Source of the DNA: JAVBQJ01 sp031549115
Lineage (GTDB): Bacteria > Verrucomicrobiota > Lentisphaeria > Victivallales > Victivallaceae
Assembly: GCA_031549115.1 (NCBI GenBank)
Contig: JAVBQJ010000032.1
Location: forward strand, 1-45,231
Length of the DNA: 45,231 bases
Reading direction: 5' to 3'
Below, one piece after another: positions 8,069 to 16,690 of the stretch. The notes beneath the pieces are model-generated. The model did no database searches. It was not told the DNA's origin and worked only from the letters and a program-made list of their open reading frames with translations. A program made the position numbers and the translations under genes. The stretch's first letter is position 1, and each line of letters opens with the position of its first letter.

Positions 8069-9154
8069 CTATTCGTCGAAATCGAATTCGAGCTGGATCG
8101 GGGGGAGGGGGGCGTCGGTGGCGCCGAGGCTGGAGGCGGTCAGACCCAATAGGCGCACCGGGCGCGGGCCCGCGTCGGTGCGTTGCAACAGCTCGCGGGC
8201 CATTGCCAGCAGGTCGGCTTCTTCGACCAGCCAGGCGTCGATGGATTGGCTGCGGGTCACGGTCTGAAAGTTTTCATAACGCACCTTCAACGTGAAGGTC
8301 CGCCCTTTGACGCCGTGGGAGCGCAGCTCCAACGCCACGTCGCGCGCCAGCTCGCGCAGGATTCGTTCGATGTCCTCCGGCCGGGTGATGTCCTCCGGCA
8401 ATGTGATTTCGCGTCCGATCGATTTACGTTCGGTATTGACCTCCACCGGGCGCGGATCGATGCCGCGGACGATCTGATAGAAAAATTGCCCCACTTTGCC
8501 GAAGGTCAAGGTCAACAGCTCCAGATCCAGCGCCTTCAAGTCCCGCCCGCTGCGTATCCCCATGCGCTGAAAGCGTTCGGCGGTCGCTGGGCCGATGCCG
8601 TAGAATTTTCCGATCGGCAGCTGCTCCAGAAATGCCGCCGCCATCTCCGGCGTGATCACCGACAGGCCGCACGGCTTTTTCAGGCCCGATGCCATTTTCG
8701 CCAGGAATTTGTTGTAGGAGACGCCGGCCGAACCGGTCAACTGCGTTTCCCGGTAAATCCGGCGCTGAATGGCGCGGGCCAACTGGGTCGCGGTCAGGCC
8801 GGAGTTTTCCGCCGCTTCGGTGACGTCGAGAAAGGCCTCGTCGATCGACAGCGGTTCGACCAGCGGCGTGAAGGTATGGAATATCGCCCGGATCTGGTGG
8901 GAAACCATCTGGTATTTGGCGCCGTCGGGCTCCAGAAAGATCCCGTGCGGGCACAGCTTCCGGGCGGTGACCGCCGGCAGCGCCGAATGGACGCCGTAGA
9001 CCCGCGCCTCGTAGCTGGCGGTACAGACTACGCCGCGATTTTCCGGCGTACCGCCGACGATGACCGGACGCCCGCGCAATTCGGGCCGGTCGCGTTGCTC
9101 GACGGAGGCGAAAAACGCGTCCATGTCGATATGTATGATTTTTCGTTCCGGCAT
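8069..9154 (-). CDS. dinB: DNA polymerase IV (Y-family)
   Basis: 361 residues, full length for the family. Translesion polymerase of the SOS/damage-tolerance response. Palm motifs are present: 'IIHIDMDAFFASVEQRDRPE' at the start (first catalytic Asp pair) and 'PLSIDEAFLDVT' near residue 105 (catalytic Asp-Glu). 'GIGPATAERFQRMGI' is the thumb helix-hairpin-helix, and 'KSIGREITLPEDI' opens the little-finger domain. The C-terminus 'IQLEFDFDE' is a good sliding-clamp-binding peptide. A promoter TTGATT-17-TAAATT lies at 9192-9164. No LexA-like box was recognised. Confidence 0.95.
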   Translation of the reverse strand: MPERKIIHIDMDAFFASVEQRDRPELRGRPVIVGGTPENRGVVCTASYEARVYGVHSALPAVTARKLCPHGIFLEPDGAKYQMVSHQIRAIFHTFTPLVEPLSIDEAFLDVTEAAENSGLTATQLARAIQRRIYRETQLTGSAGVSYNKFLAKMASGLKKPCGLSVITPEMAAAFLEQLPIGKFYGIGPATAERFQRMGIRSGRDLKALDLELLTLTFGKVGQFFYQIVRGIDPRPVEVNTERKSIGREITLPEDITRPEDIERILRELARDVALELRSHGVKGRTFTLKVRYENFQTVTRSQSIDAWLVEEADLLAMARELLQRTDAGPRPVRLLGLTASSLGATDAPLPPIQLEFDFDE

Positions 9155-9163
9155 GATGCCGAT

Positions 9164-9192
9164 AATTTACCATGGAAACAGGAAAAAATCAA
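9164..9192 (-). promoter_or_regulatory. probable dinB promoter
   Basis: Minus strand TTGATT (9192-9187), 17-base spacer, TAAATT (9169-9164), just upstream of ATG 9154, which leaves a very short leader. Confidence 0.45.
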
Positions 9193-9327
9193 CCGGATTT
9201 GCATTTTTAAAAAAGTGTGTTATTTTTACGGATACGGAAGATTGCGGATGAGAAGAGGCGTCCCGGTATTCCCCCCCTTTACATGCAGCAACTTGCAATC
9301 GTCATAGCTCGACAGAGGAGGTCGGAA

Positions 9328-9711
9328 ATGAAAGATGTAATGGCTTCATTGGATTGGTGCAAACTGTGCGAATTGTTCCATCGTTTGCGTGACTGTTTTG
9401 CGGAATGCTCGCGTTGCCCGGAGCTGGCCGGAAGCGAGGAAAACGCCCAGGAAATCGAACGTCTGCGCGCGAAAATCATCGAAATGTGCAGCCGCCCGAT
9501 ACTTCCCCTCGATCTGGTGGATCTGGACGAAGCCGCGGCCCACGGCTCCCGCCGTTATGCGCGTGAGGTGGTGAACATGGCGATCGACTTCATCCGCTCC
9601 GGCGGCCGGGTGGTGCTGCAAAGGACCACTTCGTTGAGTTCGCCCCCCGAGGTCGTCGCCGAATTCGCCCGGGTGGAGAAATTCGAGGACTACGCGCAGC
9701 GCTGGGTCTGA
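9328..9711 (+). CDS. small Cys-rich protein of unknown function
   Basis: 127 residues. ATG 9328 is chosen for the strong AGGAGG 7 bases upstream. The N-terminal part has four cysteines in 'DWCKLCELFHRLRDCFAEC' followed by 'SRCPEL', which could be a metal site. A charged helix follows ('AQEIERLRAKIIEMC'), and then 'DEAAAHGSRRYAREVVNMAI' and 'SGGRVVLQRTTSLSS'. No signal peptide or membrane segment. I do not recognise the family. Divergent from dinB; followed 12 bases later by a perfect 24-bp hairpin. Confidence 0.7.
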   Translation: MKDVMASLDWCKLCELFHRLRDCFAECSRCPELAGSEENAQEIERLRAKIIEMCSRPILPLDLVDLDEAAAHGSRRYAREVVNMAIDFIRSGGRVVLQRTTSLSSPPEVVAEFARVEKFEDYAQRWV

Positions 9712-9723
9712 TTTTTTCCCCGA

Positions 9724-9779
9724 AATTATGAAAGCACACCGATGCCGATCAGAACCGGCATCGGTGTGCTTTCATAATT
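9724..9779. terminator. perfect 24-bp inverted repeat, probable bidirectional terminator
   Basis: Arms 9724-9747 and 9756-9779 are exact reverse complements (core GCACACCGATGCCG / CGGCATCGGTGTGC) with an 8-base loop. Each arm ends in AT-rich sequence (AATTATGAAA / TTTCATAATT). It sits between the small Cys-rich gene and the GH36 gene. There is no long T-run, so its efficiency as a terminator is uncertain. Confidence 0.65.
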
Positions 9780-9823
9780 ACTCCGAAAAGTGATTTTTTA
9801 CATAAGAAGAATTGCTTCTTCCA

Positions 9824-9852
9824 TTCTCAAACCGGAGATATTGCGCTATAAT
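9824..9852 (+). promoter_or_regulatory. promoter of the GH36 gene
   Basis: Consensus TATAAT at 9847-9852 with a weak -35 TTCTCA (9824-9829) and a 17-base spacer. The -10 starts 42 bases before ATG 9889. The weak -35 would suit an activator-dependent promoter. Confidence 0.6.
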
Positions 9853-9888
9853 AACAAAAACGCAATCATCAGCAAGGAGAAGCAAAAA

Positions 9889-12360
9889 ATGACGGCAAGC
9901 GGTTATACGGTTTCGGCGATGGAGTTCGCGGATCGGGAGATGTGGATCGAGCAATTCGGAGCCCCCGGGTGTGACGTGATCTCTCTGCAACAGGGGTGGG
10001 GGGAGTTGCAATACGGTTGTGCCATTTCCGGCGGCAGGTTGAGTCCCGGCGGCGTCGACTGCGAATTCGGCCTCGGCGCCCATGCCGACAGCCGGATCGA
10101 ATTGCGGACCCGGGAAGCCATCCGGCGCATTCGCGGGGTGGCCGGGGTGGACCGGAACCCCGTGACGCTGCTGGCGGCACCGGCGCAGCGGGCGCAGTTG
10201 CGCTTCCGGATCACGGACGCCGGAGGCGCGGCGCTGGCGGAAAGTGCGGAGCTGGACGTTGCTTCGGCGCCGTTTACGTTCGAAGTTGACCTGCCGGAGA
10301 ATACCACGTATCTCCTGCTGGAGGTGCGCGCCGACCGGATCAATTTCGCCCATGCCGACTGGGGCAATCTGGAAGTCGAGACCCTGGACGGCCGGTGGCT
10401 CAAGATCGGCACCGGAGGGGTTCGCTCTTCGGTAATGCCGGTGAGCTTCCGGTACGGGGCGTTGACGGCGCCGGAATTTTTCCAACGCCACGGCTGGCGC
10501 CGGAGCGCGGAAACGACGGAAACGGGTACGGTGCATCACTTTGTCGCCGGCGGCGCCGAAGCCGGGCTGGAAATGCTGCTGGATGTGAAGCTGGCGGCGG
10601 ACCTGCCGGCGGCGGAGTGGCGGCTGCGTTTTCGCAACCCCGGAAACTGCGACAGCGCGCCGTTGCGGGAGGTGCGTTCGCTGGCGCTGGCCTGGGCGCT
10701 GAACGGCGGCTTCCGGCTGCACCGCGCCAAGGGCTCATTCTGCCGCGGCTGGGGCGCGCAGGCGTTCCGCAAATCCTTTTTCCCGCAGAGCTGCGACATT
10801 GAAAACGGCGACAGCATTCGTTTCGGCGCGGTGGACGGGCGTTCGTCGGTGGACTGGATGCCGTATTTCAATCTGGAAAACGCCTCCGGTTGCGGCTGGG
10901 TCGGGGCGGTCGGGTGGTCGGGGCAATGGACGGCCGGATTTACCACCCATGACGGAACTCTGGAGCTGGGTGCCGGGATCGAAAACTTCGACGCTTCGCT
11001 CGCGCCCGGAGAGGAGTTGGAATTGCCGTCGGGGCTGTTGATCTTTTATCGCGGCGAAACGCAGCGCGGGCAGAATCTGCTGCGGCGTTATCTGGCGCGT
11101 CACGTGATGCCGACGACCGAGCTGCCGGTTTCCAATATAACCTGGGGGGGGATGCCGGAGGCGGCGCATCTGGAACGGATCGCGAATATCGTCCGGCGCG
11201 GCATGCCGTTCGACTGTTATTGGATCGACGCCGGCTGGTACGGGCCGGAGGGGACGATAAGCCCGGATGAATTCGATTCCGCGTGGAGCGGCAATACCGG
11301 CTGCTGGAAGTTCAATCCGACGATTCTGCCGCATGGGCTGCGGCCGGTGAGCGACGCGGCGCACCGGGCCGGGATGAAGCAGCTGCTGTGGATGGAGCCG
11401 GAACGGGTGAATCCGGGTACCCCGGTGGCGTTGGAGCATCCGGAGTGGTGTCTTGCCGGTGACACGTCGAGTCTGTTGCTGGATCTGGGCAATCCGGAGG
11501 CGTGGCAGTGGTGCTTCGACACCGTCGCGAAATTGATCGGGGACAACGGTCTGGACTGGTTCCGCAACGACTTCAATCTGAGCCCGTTGGCGTATTGGCG
11601 CCGGAACGATGCGCCGGGACGGTGCGGGATTCGCGAAGTCCGTTATATCAACGGCGTATATCGCCTGTGGGAAGCTCTGCTGCGGCGTTTCCCGCACCTC
11701 AGGATCGACAATTGCGCCTCCGGCGGGCGGCGGCTGGATTTCGCCATGCTGCGTTATACGGCGCCCTTGTGGGCGTGCGATATGGAGTGTTTCCCGGAGG
11801 TCGAGGCGGAGTGGCAGCAGCACCACGTGGCCGGGTTGGCCGACTGGCTGCCGGCGTTCGGCTTCGGTACCCAGAATCAGGCGGGCGGCGACACCTATAA
11901 CTTCCACAGCGCGCTGGCGGCCGGGCTGGCGGTGCATTACTTCACCTACGAACGCACGCCGGTGACCGAAGACGGCTTCCCGCATGCGTGGCTGAAAGCG
12001 CGGCTGGAGGAGTTTCACGCGACCCGGCACTTGTTCAGCGGGGATTATTACCCCTTGAACGACTTTTCGGATAGCGGGCACGCGTGGATGCTGTCGCAAT
12101 TCGACCGGCCCGACCGGGGCGAGGGGGTGGTGAAGGTGTTCCGCAGCGCCCAAAGCCCCTATGCGGAGGCAAAGGTGATGCTGCGGGGGCTGGAAACCGG
12201 CGCGGTGTACGTCATCGGCGATATCGCGGAGGAGACGCGCCGGCGGCTGACCGGGGCGGAACTGATGGCCTCCGGGTTGCCGGTGACGATGGCACAGCCG
12301 CGCAGCAGCCGTTTGATCGTCTACCGGAAACTGGAGGCGTCGACTAATCCAGAAAGATGA
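9889..12360 (+). CDS. alpha-galactosidase-type glycosidase, GH36 with N-terminal NPCBM-like domain
   Basis: 823 residues, no signal peptide, so probably cytoplasmic. ATG 9889 is chosen for AAGGAG 9 bases upstream and for the promoter position. Residues about 5-135 resemble an NPCBM carbohydrate-binding domain ('FGLGAHADSRIELRTREAI', 'YLLLEVRADRINFAHADWG'). The rest is a GH36/clan D fold: 'DCYWIDAGWYGPEG', 'LLWMEPERVNPGTP', nucleophile candidate Asp561 in 'LDWFRNDFNLSP', 'RIDNCASGGRRLDFAM', and acid/base candidate Asp631 in 'LWACDMECFPE'. It would release alpha-galactosyl (or related) units from imported oligosaccharides. Its 3' end overlaps the convergent beta-helix gene by 17 bases. Confidence 0.88.
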   Translation: MTASGYTVSAMEFADREMWIEQFGAPGCDVISLQQGWGELQYGCAISGGRLSPGGVDCEFGLGAHADSRIELRTREAIRRIRGVAGVDRNPVTLLAAPAQRAQLRFRITDAGGAALAESAELDVASAPFTFEVDLPENTTYLLLEVRADRINFAHADWGNLEVETLDGRWLKIGTGGVRSSVMPVSFRYGALTAPEFFQRHGWRRSAETTETGTVHHFVAGGAEAGLEMLLDVKLAADLPAAEWRLRFRNPGNCDSAPLREVRSLALAWALNGGFRLHRAKGSFCRGWGAQAFRKSFFPQSCDIENGDSIRFGAVDGRSSVDWMPYFNLENASGCGWVGAVGWSGQWTAGFTTHDGTLELGAGIENFDASLAPGEELELPSGLLIFYRGETQRGQNLLRRYLARHVMPTTELPVSNITWGGMPEAAHLERIANIVRRGMPFDCYWIDAGWYGPEGTISPDEFDSAWSGNTGCWKFNPTILPHGLRPVSDAAHRAGMKQLLWMEPERVNPGTPVALEHPEWCLAGDTSSLLLDLGNPEAWQWCFDTVAKLIGDNGLDWFRNDFNLSPLAYWRRNDAPGRCGIREVRYINGVYRLWEALLRRFPHLRIDNCASGGRRLDFAMLRYTAPLWACDMECFPEVEAEWQQHHVAGLADWLPAFGFGTQNQAGGDTYNFHSALAAGLAVHYFTYERTPVTEDGFPHAWLKARLEEFHATRHLFSGDYYPLNDFSDSGHAWMLSQFDRPDRGEGVVKVFRSAQSPYAEAKVMLRGLETGAVYVIGDIAEETRRRLTGAELMASGLPVTMAQPRSSRLIVYRKLEASTNPER

Positions 12361-14488
12361 CCGCCGCATCCGCCTGTTTCAGGGGCGAAAAATCGTTTGC
12401 GGTTAAACATTGGCCGGGGTCGCTGTGCTGCCGGATCACACCCGGGACAATGCGCCAGTGCCACAGAAAAAAGACGGTCGCAAGTTCGGAATCCGCTACC
12501 TCGAGGATCGGGCCCGGCTGGGGGGTGAAATTCAAAAACGTTCCCCCCCAGAGCTCCGCTTTGGTGCCGTCGGTCACGCGCAGCAGTGTCGGAGAGTTTT
12601 CCGATTTGCAGCCCATGATCCACACCTCGCTGCGTTTGAAGGAATAGAGGGCTCCGGACACATGTTCCGTATCCAGATACCGGCACCACGCCCGGACGTT
12701 TTCGACCGCTTCGCCGGGACGCTCCTCGCCGGCGAAATTGACGCATCCGGTGATGAAAAGCTCCTTGCGCGCTCCCTGCGGCCGGGTGTTGCGGTACAAC
12801 CTCCACAAAGCCACGTCCTGCGGTACCGCGCTCGGGAAAAGCATATCCGGCTCCGAAGCGTCGGTCCGGCAATGGTTGAAAAACACCATGAGGTCCTCCA
12901 GCACCAGAGTGCGCTCCGCTTCGTGGTCGATCAATACGCCTCCGACGCTGACGATCTGCCGGATATACAACGGCTCCTCCGCGGTCTTTGCAACGCAAAA
13001 CAGCGCCGGCCCGTCAAAGGGGTGCTTTACCGCGGTGGAACGCTGTATGCCGCTGAAGCAGCCGATGATCTGGCGCACCGAGGCGGGGATATTGACGGAG
13101 CCATTGATCACGTAATTGGAGCGGGTGAAGTATATGACCGGGCGGCCGGAGTCCATGGCGCGCTGGATTGCCGCCGTGTCATCCGTCACGCCGTCGCCTG
13201 CCGCTCCGTACGATTCCACATTCACCGAATCGTCGAGCGAATACGTCCAGGGCAATACCGGGACGTCTTTTACCGGCAGCTCCGAGCGATTCGGGGTTTG
13301 CGCGGTTGCCTCTCTTGAACACCAGCGGCCGATACGGGCGCCGTTTACTTCGCTGTCACGCAGCAACAGAAAGGAATCTTCTTCAAGCTGCCAGCTTTGG
13401 TGGCTGGCGCAGATTTTACTTTCCATGACAATACACTGTCCCGCCCGGCGGCAGTGCAAAGCCAGCGGTACGCCGTCGAACAGCAATCTGCGGCCGCTGA
13501 ACGAGTCGCCGCCGCCGCCGTTCCGGTTGCCCCCCAGGCACAGTCCCACTTTGCCGATGCGCCGCAACGTGGCATATTCAAGCGCCAACATGCTTTCGCG
13601 CCCGGCCGTCAATTCGATGCCGACATCAAAGCCCTCGATGGATAAATCCCGGCAATATCCGGTGGCGTTGTTGCATTCCATCTGCAGGCCGGTCAGCCCG
13701 CCTCCGCCGGATCCGAGCAGGCGGACATTGCGGATGCCGCCCCAGTTGGAGGAGTTCCAGCGCAATGCCACCGCGCCGGGATTGTCACGCCCGGTATCGA
13801 TGGAGAGGTTCTCGCAGAAGTTCCCCAGGTTGACATTGGAACCGCGCTGCAAAAGATAGAACGAAAGCACCGGTTTGCCGGACGCTCCGGCATTTTTGCC
13901 GAAGCCAGACGCCCCGTCTTGTAGACGCAGGATGGTTCCGGCGCGGCTTTGTCCGAAAATACGGATATTCCAGTTGACTTCGTTATAGACGTGCGAACTC
14001 AGATACTGCCCGCGGCTGAAGTCGCCGTTGTTGTTGTCGTCCGCCGTCAGCAGTTCATTGCCGTGCAGTACCGGGCAAGCGGTGGTGCCTTGCTCGTACA
14101 GCTCCCGCTCGTGGGTGGCGGACGTGACCGGGAAATAGTCGATGTGGTACCAGTCGCGCAAGACATTCATGGCCGCGGCGGGCCAATTCTGCGAAATCGT
14201 ATCGCTGACATTATAAATGCCGTCCGGCAGGTAAATGATCCAGTTCCGGTTGTTTTGCGGGCTGCACATGGTTTGATCGCCGCGGCGCACCACACTGCAA
14301 TTGTCACGCACAAAGGTCATCGCGGCTCTCAGCGCCGCGGTGTCATCGCTTTTGCCATCGCCCCGGGCATGGAAGGGCGCCCGGGTTACGTCCAGGACAC
14401 CGCCGCCCTGCCCATTGTGGTAAAATGCCTCGGGCGGAAAAACACAGTTGCCCTCGACGTTCCGGTCTCCGTATGAAATAGTTTCCAA
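12344..14488 (-). CDS. double beta-helix (GH55-like, pectate-lyase-3 superfamily) protein, module B
   Basis: 714 residues. Two pectate-lyase-3 entry motifs are spaced as in GH55-type tandem beta-helices: 'FHARGDGKSDDTAALRAAM' near residue 38 and 'SYGAAGDGVTDDTAAIQRAM' near residue 430. Between them are Gly/Asn-rich rungs ('NLSIDTGRDNPGAVALRWN', 'IRNVRLLGSGGGGLTG'). Start: no ATG or GTG is available. TTG 14488 is the first start-type codon after the in-frame TAG at 14506-14504, 4 bases after the stop of the upstream gene, and AGGA/GAGGA lies nearby. From this start there is no signal peptide, which is odd for a fold usually exported. Substrate unknown. Confidence 0.75.
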   Translation of the reverse strand: METISYGDRNVEGNCVFPPEAFYHNGQGGGVLDVTRAPFHARGDGKSDDTAALRAAMTFVRDNCSVVRRGDQTMCSPQNNRNWIIYLPDGIYNVSDTISQNWPAAAMNVLRDWYHIDYFPVTSATHERELYEQGTTACPVLHGNELLTADDNNNGDFSRGQYLSSHVYNEVNWNIRIFGQSRAGTILRLQDGASGFGKNAGASGKPVLSFYLLQRGSNVNLGNFCENLSIDTGRDNPGAVALRWNSSNWGGIRNVRLLGSGGGGLTGLQMECNNATGYCRDLSIEGFDVGIELTAGRESMLALEYATLRRIGKVGLCLGGNRNGGGGDSFSGRRLLFDGVPLALHCRRAGQCIVMESKICASHQSWQLEEDSFLLLRDSEVNGARIGRWCSREATAQTPNRSELPVKDVPVLPWTYSLDDSVNVESYGAAGDGVTDDTAAIQRAMDSGRPVIYFTRSNYVINGSVNIPASVRQIIGCFSGIQRSTAVKHPFDGPALFCVAKTAEEPLYIRQIVSVGGVLIDHEAERTLVLEDLMVFFNHCRTDASEPDMLFPSAVPQDVALWRLYRNTRPQGARKELFITGCVNFAGEERPGEAVENVRAWCRYLDTEHVSGALYSFKRSEVWIMGCKSENSPTLLRVTDGTKAELWGGTFLNFTPQPGPILEVADSELATVFFLWHWRIVPGVIRQHSDPGQCLTANDFSPLKQADAAVIFLD

Positions 14489-14492
14489 TTTC

Positions 14493-15785
14493 CTATTTAT
14501 CCTCTATGGCAACCAATATTGCGCCATCACCCGGAGCCAACTCCAGGGTGTCGCGGTACTGCTTCTCTGTCAGCAACTCCTGGAAGGTGCCGTCGCCCAA
14601 CTGTATTTGGGCCGGCTTCGCAAAGTCGTCGTTGACCAGGATCATGAACTTCCGATTGTCTCCGGGTTGCGTAAAGCTTGCCTGCTGAACCGAGGCCGGG
14701 CAGGTCAAGGGCCAGGCTGCGGCGGCCAGCCGCTGCACGCCGCGCAGCAGCGATGCGTGTTTTTGGAGCCCGGCAAAAAGACGTCCGAGTTCATCGAATT
14801 GCGGCGTGCTTTTGCCGTACAGCGTCATCAATGCCGCGAATCCCGCCGGCGTTTCCTCCTGAACCAGGACCTCGCGCCATGCCACATCCGGCATCGGCAG
14901 CGTACCGCGTTCCGGCAGCATCGTCGGCAGCAGTTGAAAGAAAATCACGCCTTGCGCTCCCTGGCGCAACGACTCGAACAACTGCCAGCGGGTCTGTGCC
15001 ACCGTGGGCGTGATCCAGTGCAGATACGAGCCGGGCAATGCGGTCAGCATGCCGTCCTTTTCGTAGCGGTACGGGCCCCACAATTCGGCAAAGGACTGGG
15101 GCATCAGCCACGGTTCCACGTTGTTTGCGGCGCATGCGGCAATGAAATTTTCGGTGGTCTCCCGAAAGTATTGCCGGCTGCTTTCCGGGGTATGCGGCCC
15201 GTTGGGGTCGTTCGGTCCGAAAAACGGATAGGGATCGACCGCGGCCATATCCAAAGGGACCTGTCCGATGACGGCATGGATCATTTTCGGAATCACCACC
15301 AGGGCGTGCCACCGCTCCGGGTCCGCCTGGCGCAACAGCTCCGCGTAGGTGTTCAGATGGGCCACATCCCCGGCTTCCGGCTCATCGCTGAGAATCCAGT
15401 AATCCAGCTCCGGCGCCGCCGCCGCCCGCATCTGATCGATGCGGAAACGCAACGGGGCGGCATCGTCGGCGTAGTAACCGGGCTCCTTGCCCTCGCAGGC
15501 GTTGGCCACCAGCCGAATTTCGTACCGGCGACACAGCTCCTGCAGCATCGGCAGGTCGGCGGCGTCGATATTGGTGACCCAGAGGGTGTTGACGCCGCGG
15601 TCGTGGCAGAGGCGCAGACTGTTGTCCAGGAAATCCGACAGGCTGACTTGGTTTTCCGCCGCATACGCATGCGCCAGCTCCCAGCTCATGTAGACGCCCA
15701 GCGGCATTTCTTCGCATCGTGCGGCGAGGGCGCCCAGGCAGACAAAGGACGACAACATGATTGCTTTCAGATACTTGAACATCAT
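14493..15785 (-). CDS. secreted TIM-barrel-like putative glycoside hydrolase, module B
   Basis: 430 residues with a signal peptide ('KYLKAIMLSSFVCLGALAA', cut before RCEE). The body shows alternating strands and helices of a TIM barrel: 'LGVYMSWELAHAYAAENQ', 'CHDRGVNTLWVTNIDAADL', 'ELDYWILSDEPEAGD' (likely acid residue in the SDEPE loop), 'VDPYPFFGPND', 'PWLMPQSFAELWG', 'GAQGVIFFQLLP'. A C-terminal beta domain follows ('NRKFMILVNDDFAKPAQIQL'). This layout is typical of uncharacterised glycosidases in Lentisphaerota and Planctomycetota. The start codon overlaps the stop of the prepilin-like gene by 4 bases (ATGA), so the two are translationally coupled. Confidence 0.72.
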   Translation of the reverse strand: MMFKYLKAIMLSSFVCLGALAARCEEMPLGVYMSWELAHAYAAENQVSLSDFLDNSLRLCHDRGVNTLWVTNIDAADLPMLQELCRRYEIRLVANACEGKEPGYYADDAAPLRFRIDQMRAAAAPELDYWILSDEPEAGDVAHLNTYAELLRQADPERWHALVVIPKMIHAVIGQVPLDMAAVDPYPFFGPNDPNGPHTPESSRQYFRETTENFIAACAANNVEPWLMPQSFAELWGPYRYEKDGMLTALPGSYLHWITPTVAQTRWQLFESLRQGAQGVIFFQLLPTMLPERGTLPMPDVAWREVLVQEETPAGFAALMTLYGKSTPQFDELGRLFAGLQKHASLLRGVQRLAAAAWPLTCPASVQQASFTQPGDNRKFMILVNDDFAKPAQIQLGDGTFQELLTEKQYRDTLELAPGDGAILVAIEDK

Positions 15786-16465
15786 TTATTCCAACTTTCC
15801 CCGTAAGCCCAATCGCAATCCCAAGTCTGGGAGATGGCGTCGCCGGCTTGCATATTCTGCTTGGCGACATGGCCATCGACGAAAAGTTCGTTGGCGGCGG
15901 AATTGTGGCGCAGACCGGCCTGATCCGACCATTTATTTCCCGCCAGCAGGGCGAAATACTGGTGTTTGCCGCCGTTCGGCACGGAGTCGAAGAACAAGCG
16001 GTAGACTGACGGACGGGTGAACGCGGGCAACTTCGCGACGTAACCGGACCAGGCTTTGCCGTCGGTACCCTCGTATTGTCCGGCGTAAATGTTGCAGCCG
16101 TAGTTGCTCGCTCCCTCGGCCGCCTGGGTGGTGCCGTCGGCCGGACAAAAGAAGACTCCCGGCATCCGCGAGCCCAGGTTGGACACCACCGCCGCGTTGT
16201 CGGCGCCCAGATAGACGGCGAGGCAGCCGGTCCAGCCGTTGGAGATATAGGCATCCGAGTAAACGTTCATGCAGGGCGCAATGTACTGATCCCAATCATG
16301 CGCGTACATATGCTCCGTCAGGCCGATCTGCTTCAGGTTGCTGACGCATTTGATGGCCTGGGCGGCCGCCCGCGCCTTGCTCAGGGCGGGCAACAGCATG
16401 CTGGCCAGAATTGCTATGATAGCTATCACTACCAGGAGTTCTATCAATGTGAATGTTCTCTTCAT
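15782..16465 (-). CDS. prepilin-like protein (pseudopilin), module B
   Basis: 227 residues from ATG 16465, chosen over 16480 because GGAG lies 6 bases upstream and the standard short leader MKRT results. It carries 'FTLIELLVVIAIIAILASML' with Glu+5; the residue before the cleavage site is Thr, not Gly. A C-terminal H-X9-DG motif is present ('LRHNSAANELFVDGHV'). It heads an operon with the secreted TIM-barrel protein (4-base overlap) and the double beta-helix protein. A TATAAT on the minus strand at 16629-16624 may be its -10; no good -35 is visible, which fits control by the divergent AraC regulator. Confidence 0.87.
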   Translation of the reverse strand: MKRTFTLIELLVVIAIIAILASMLLPALSKARAAAQAIKCVSNLKQIGLTEHMYAHDWDQYIAPCMNVYSDAYISNGWTGCLAVYLGADNAAVVSNLGSRMPGVFFCPADGTTQAAEGASNYGCNIYAGQYEGTDGKAWSGYVAKLPAFTRPSVYRLFFDSVPNGGKHQYFALLAGNKWSDQAGLRHNSAANELFVDGHVAKQNMQAGDAISQTWDCDWAYGESWNK

Positions 16466-16690
16466 TTCGGTCTCCGTCATTTATTTGTGTTGGTGTCGGT
16501 GAAAAAGTGTTGAAGAATACAATTTTCATGCCTCCCGAAGGCGGCGCTTCTGCTTTTCGTTGTCCAATCCTCCTTTTTGGATCAATTATCCATTTGTATT
16601 CAGTACGCATTCGGTTTATATTTATTATAGCGGAAATAAAAAGAATTGCTCCTCTTATACTCTCAAAAAATTAGGACTATTTGATCAAAA

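Noticed and set aside
6529..8295. 588-codon open frame opposite the HEAT-like gene
   Set aside because: Antisense shadow; the minus-strand protein has a signal peptide and regular domain pattern, this one does not.
9724..9779. Terminal repeat of an insertion sequence
   Set aside because: Both arms are adjacent with an 8-base loop and no transposase is near, so a hairpin in RNA is more likely.
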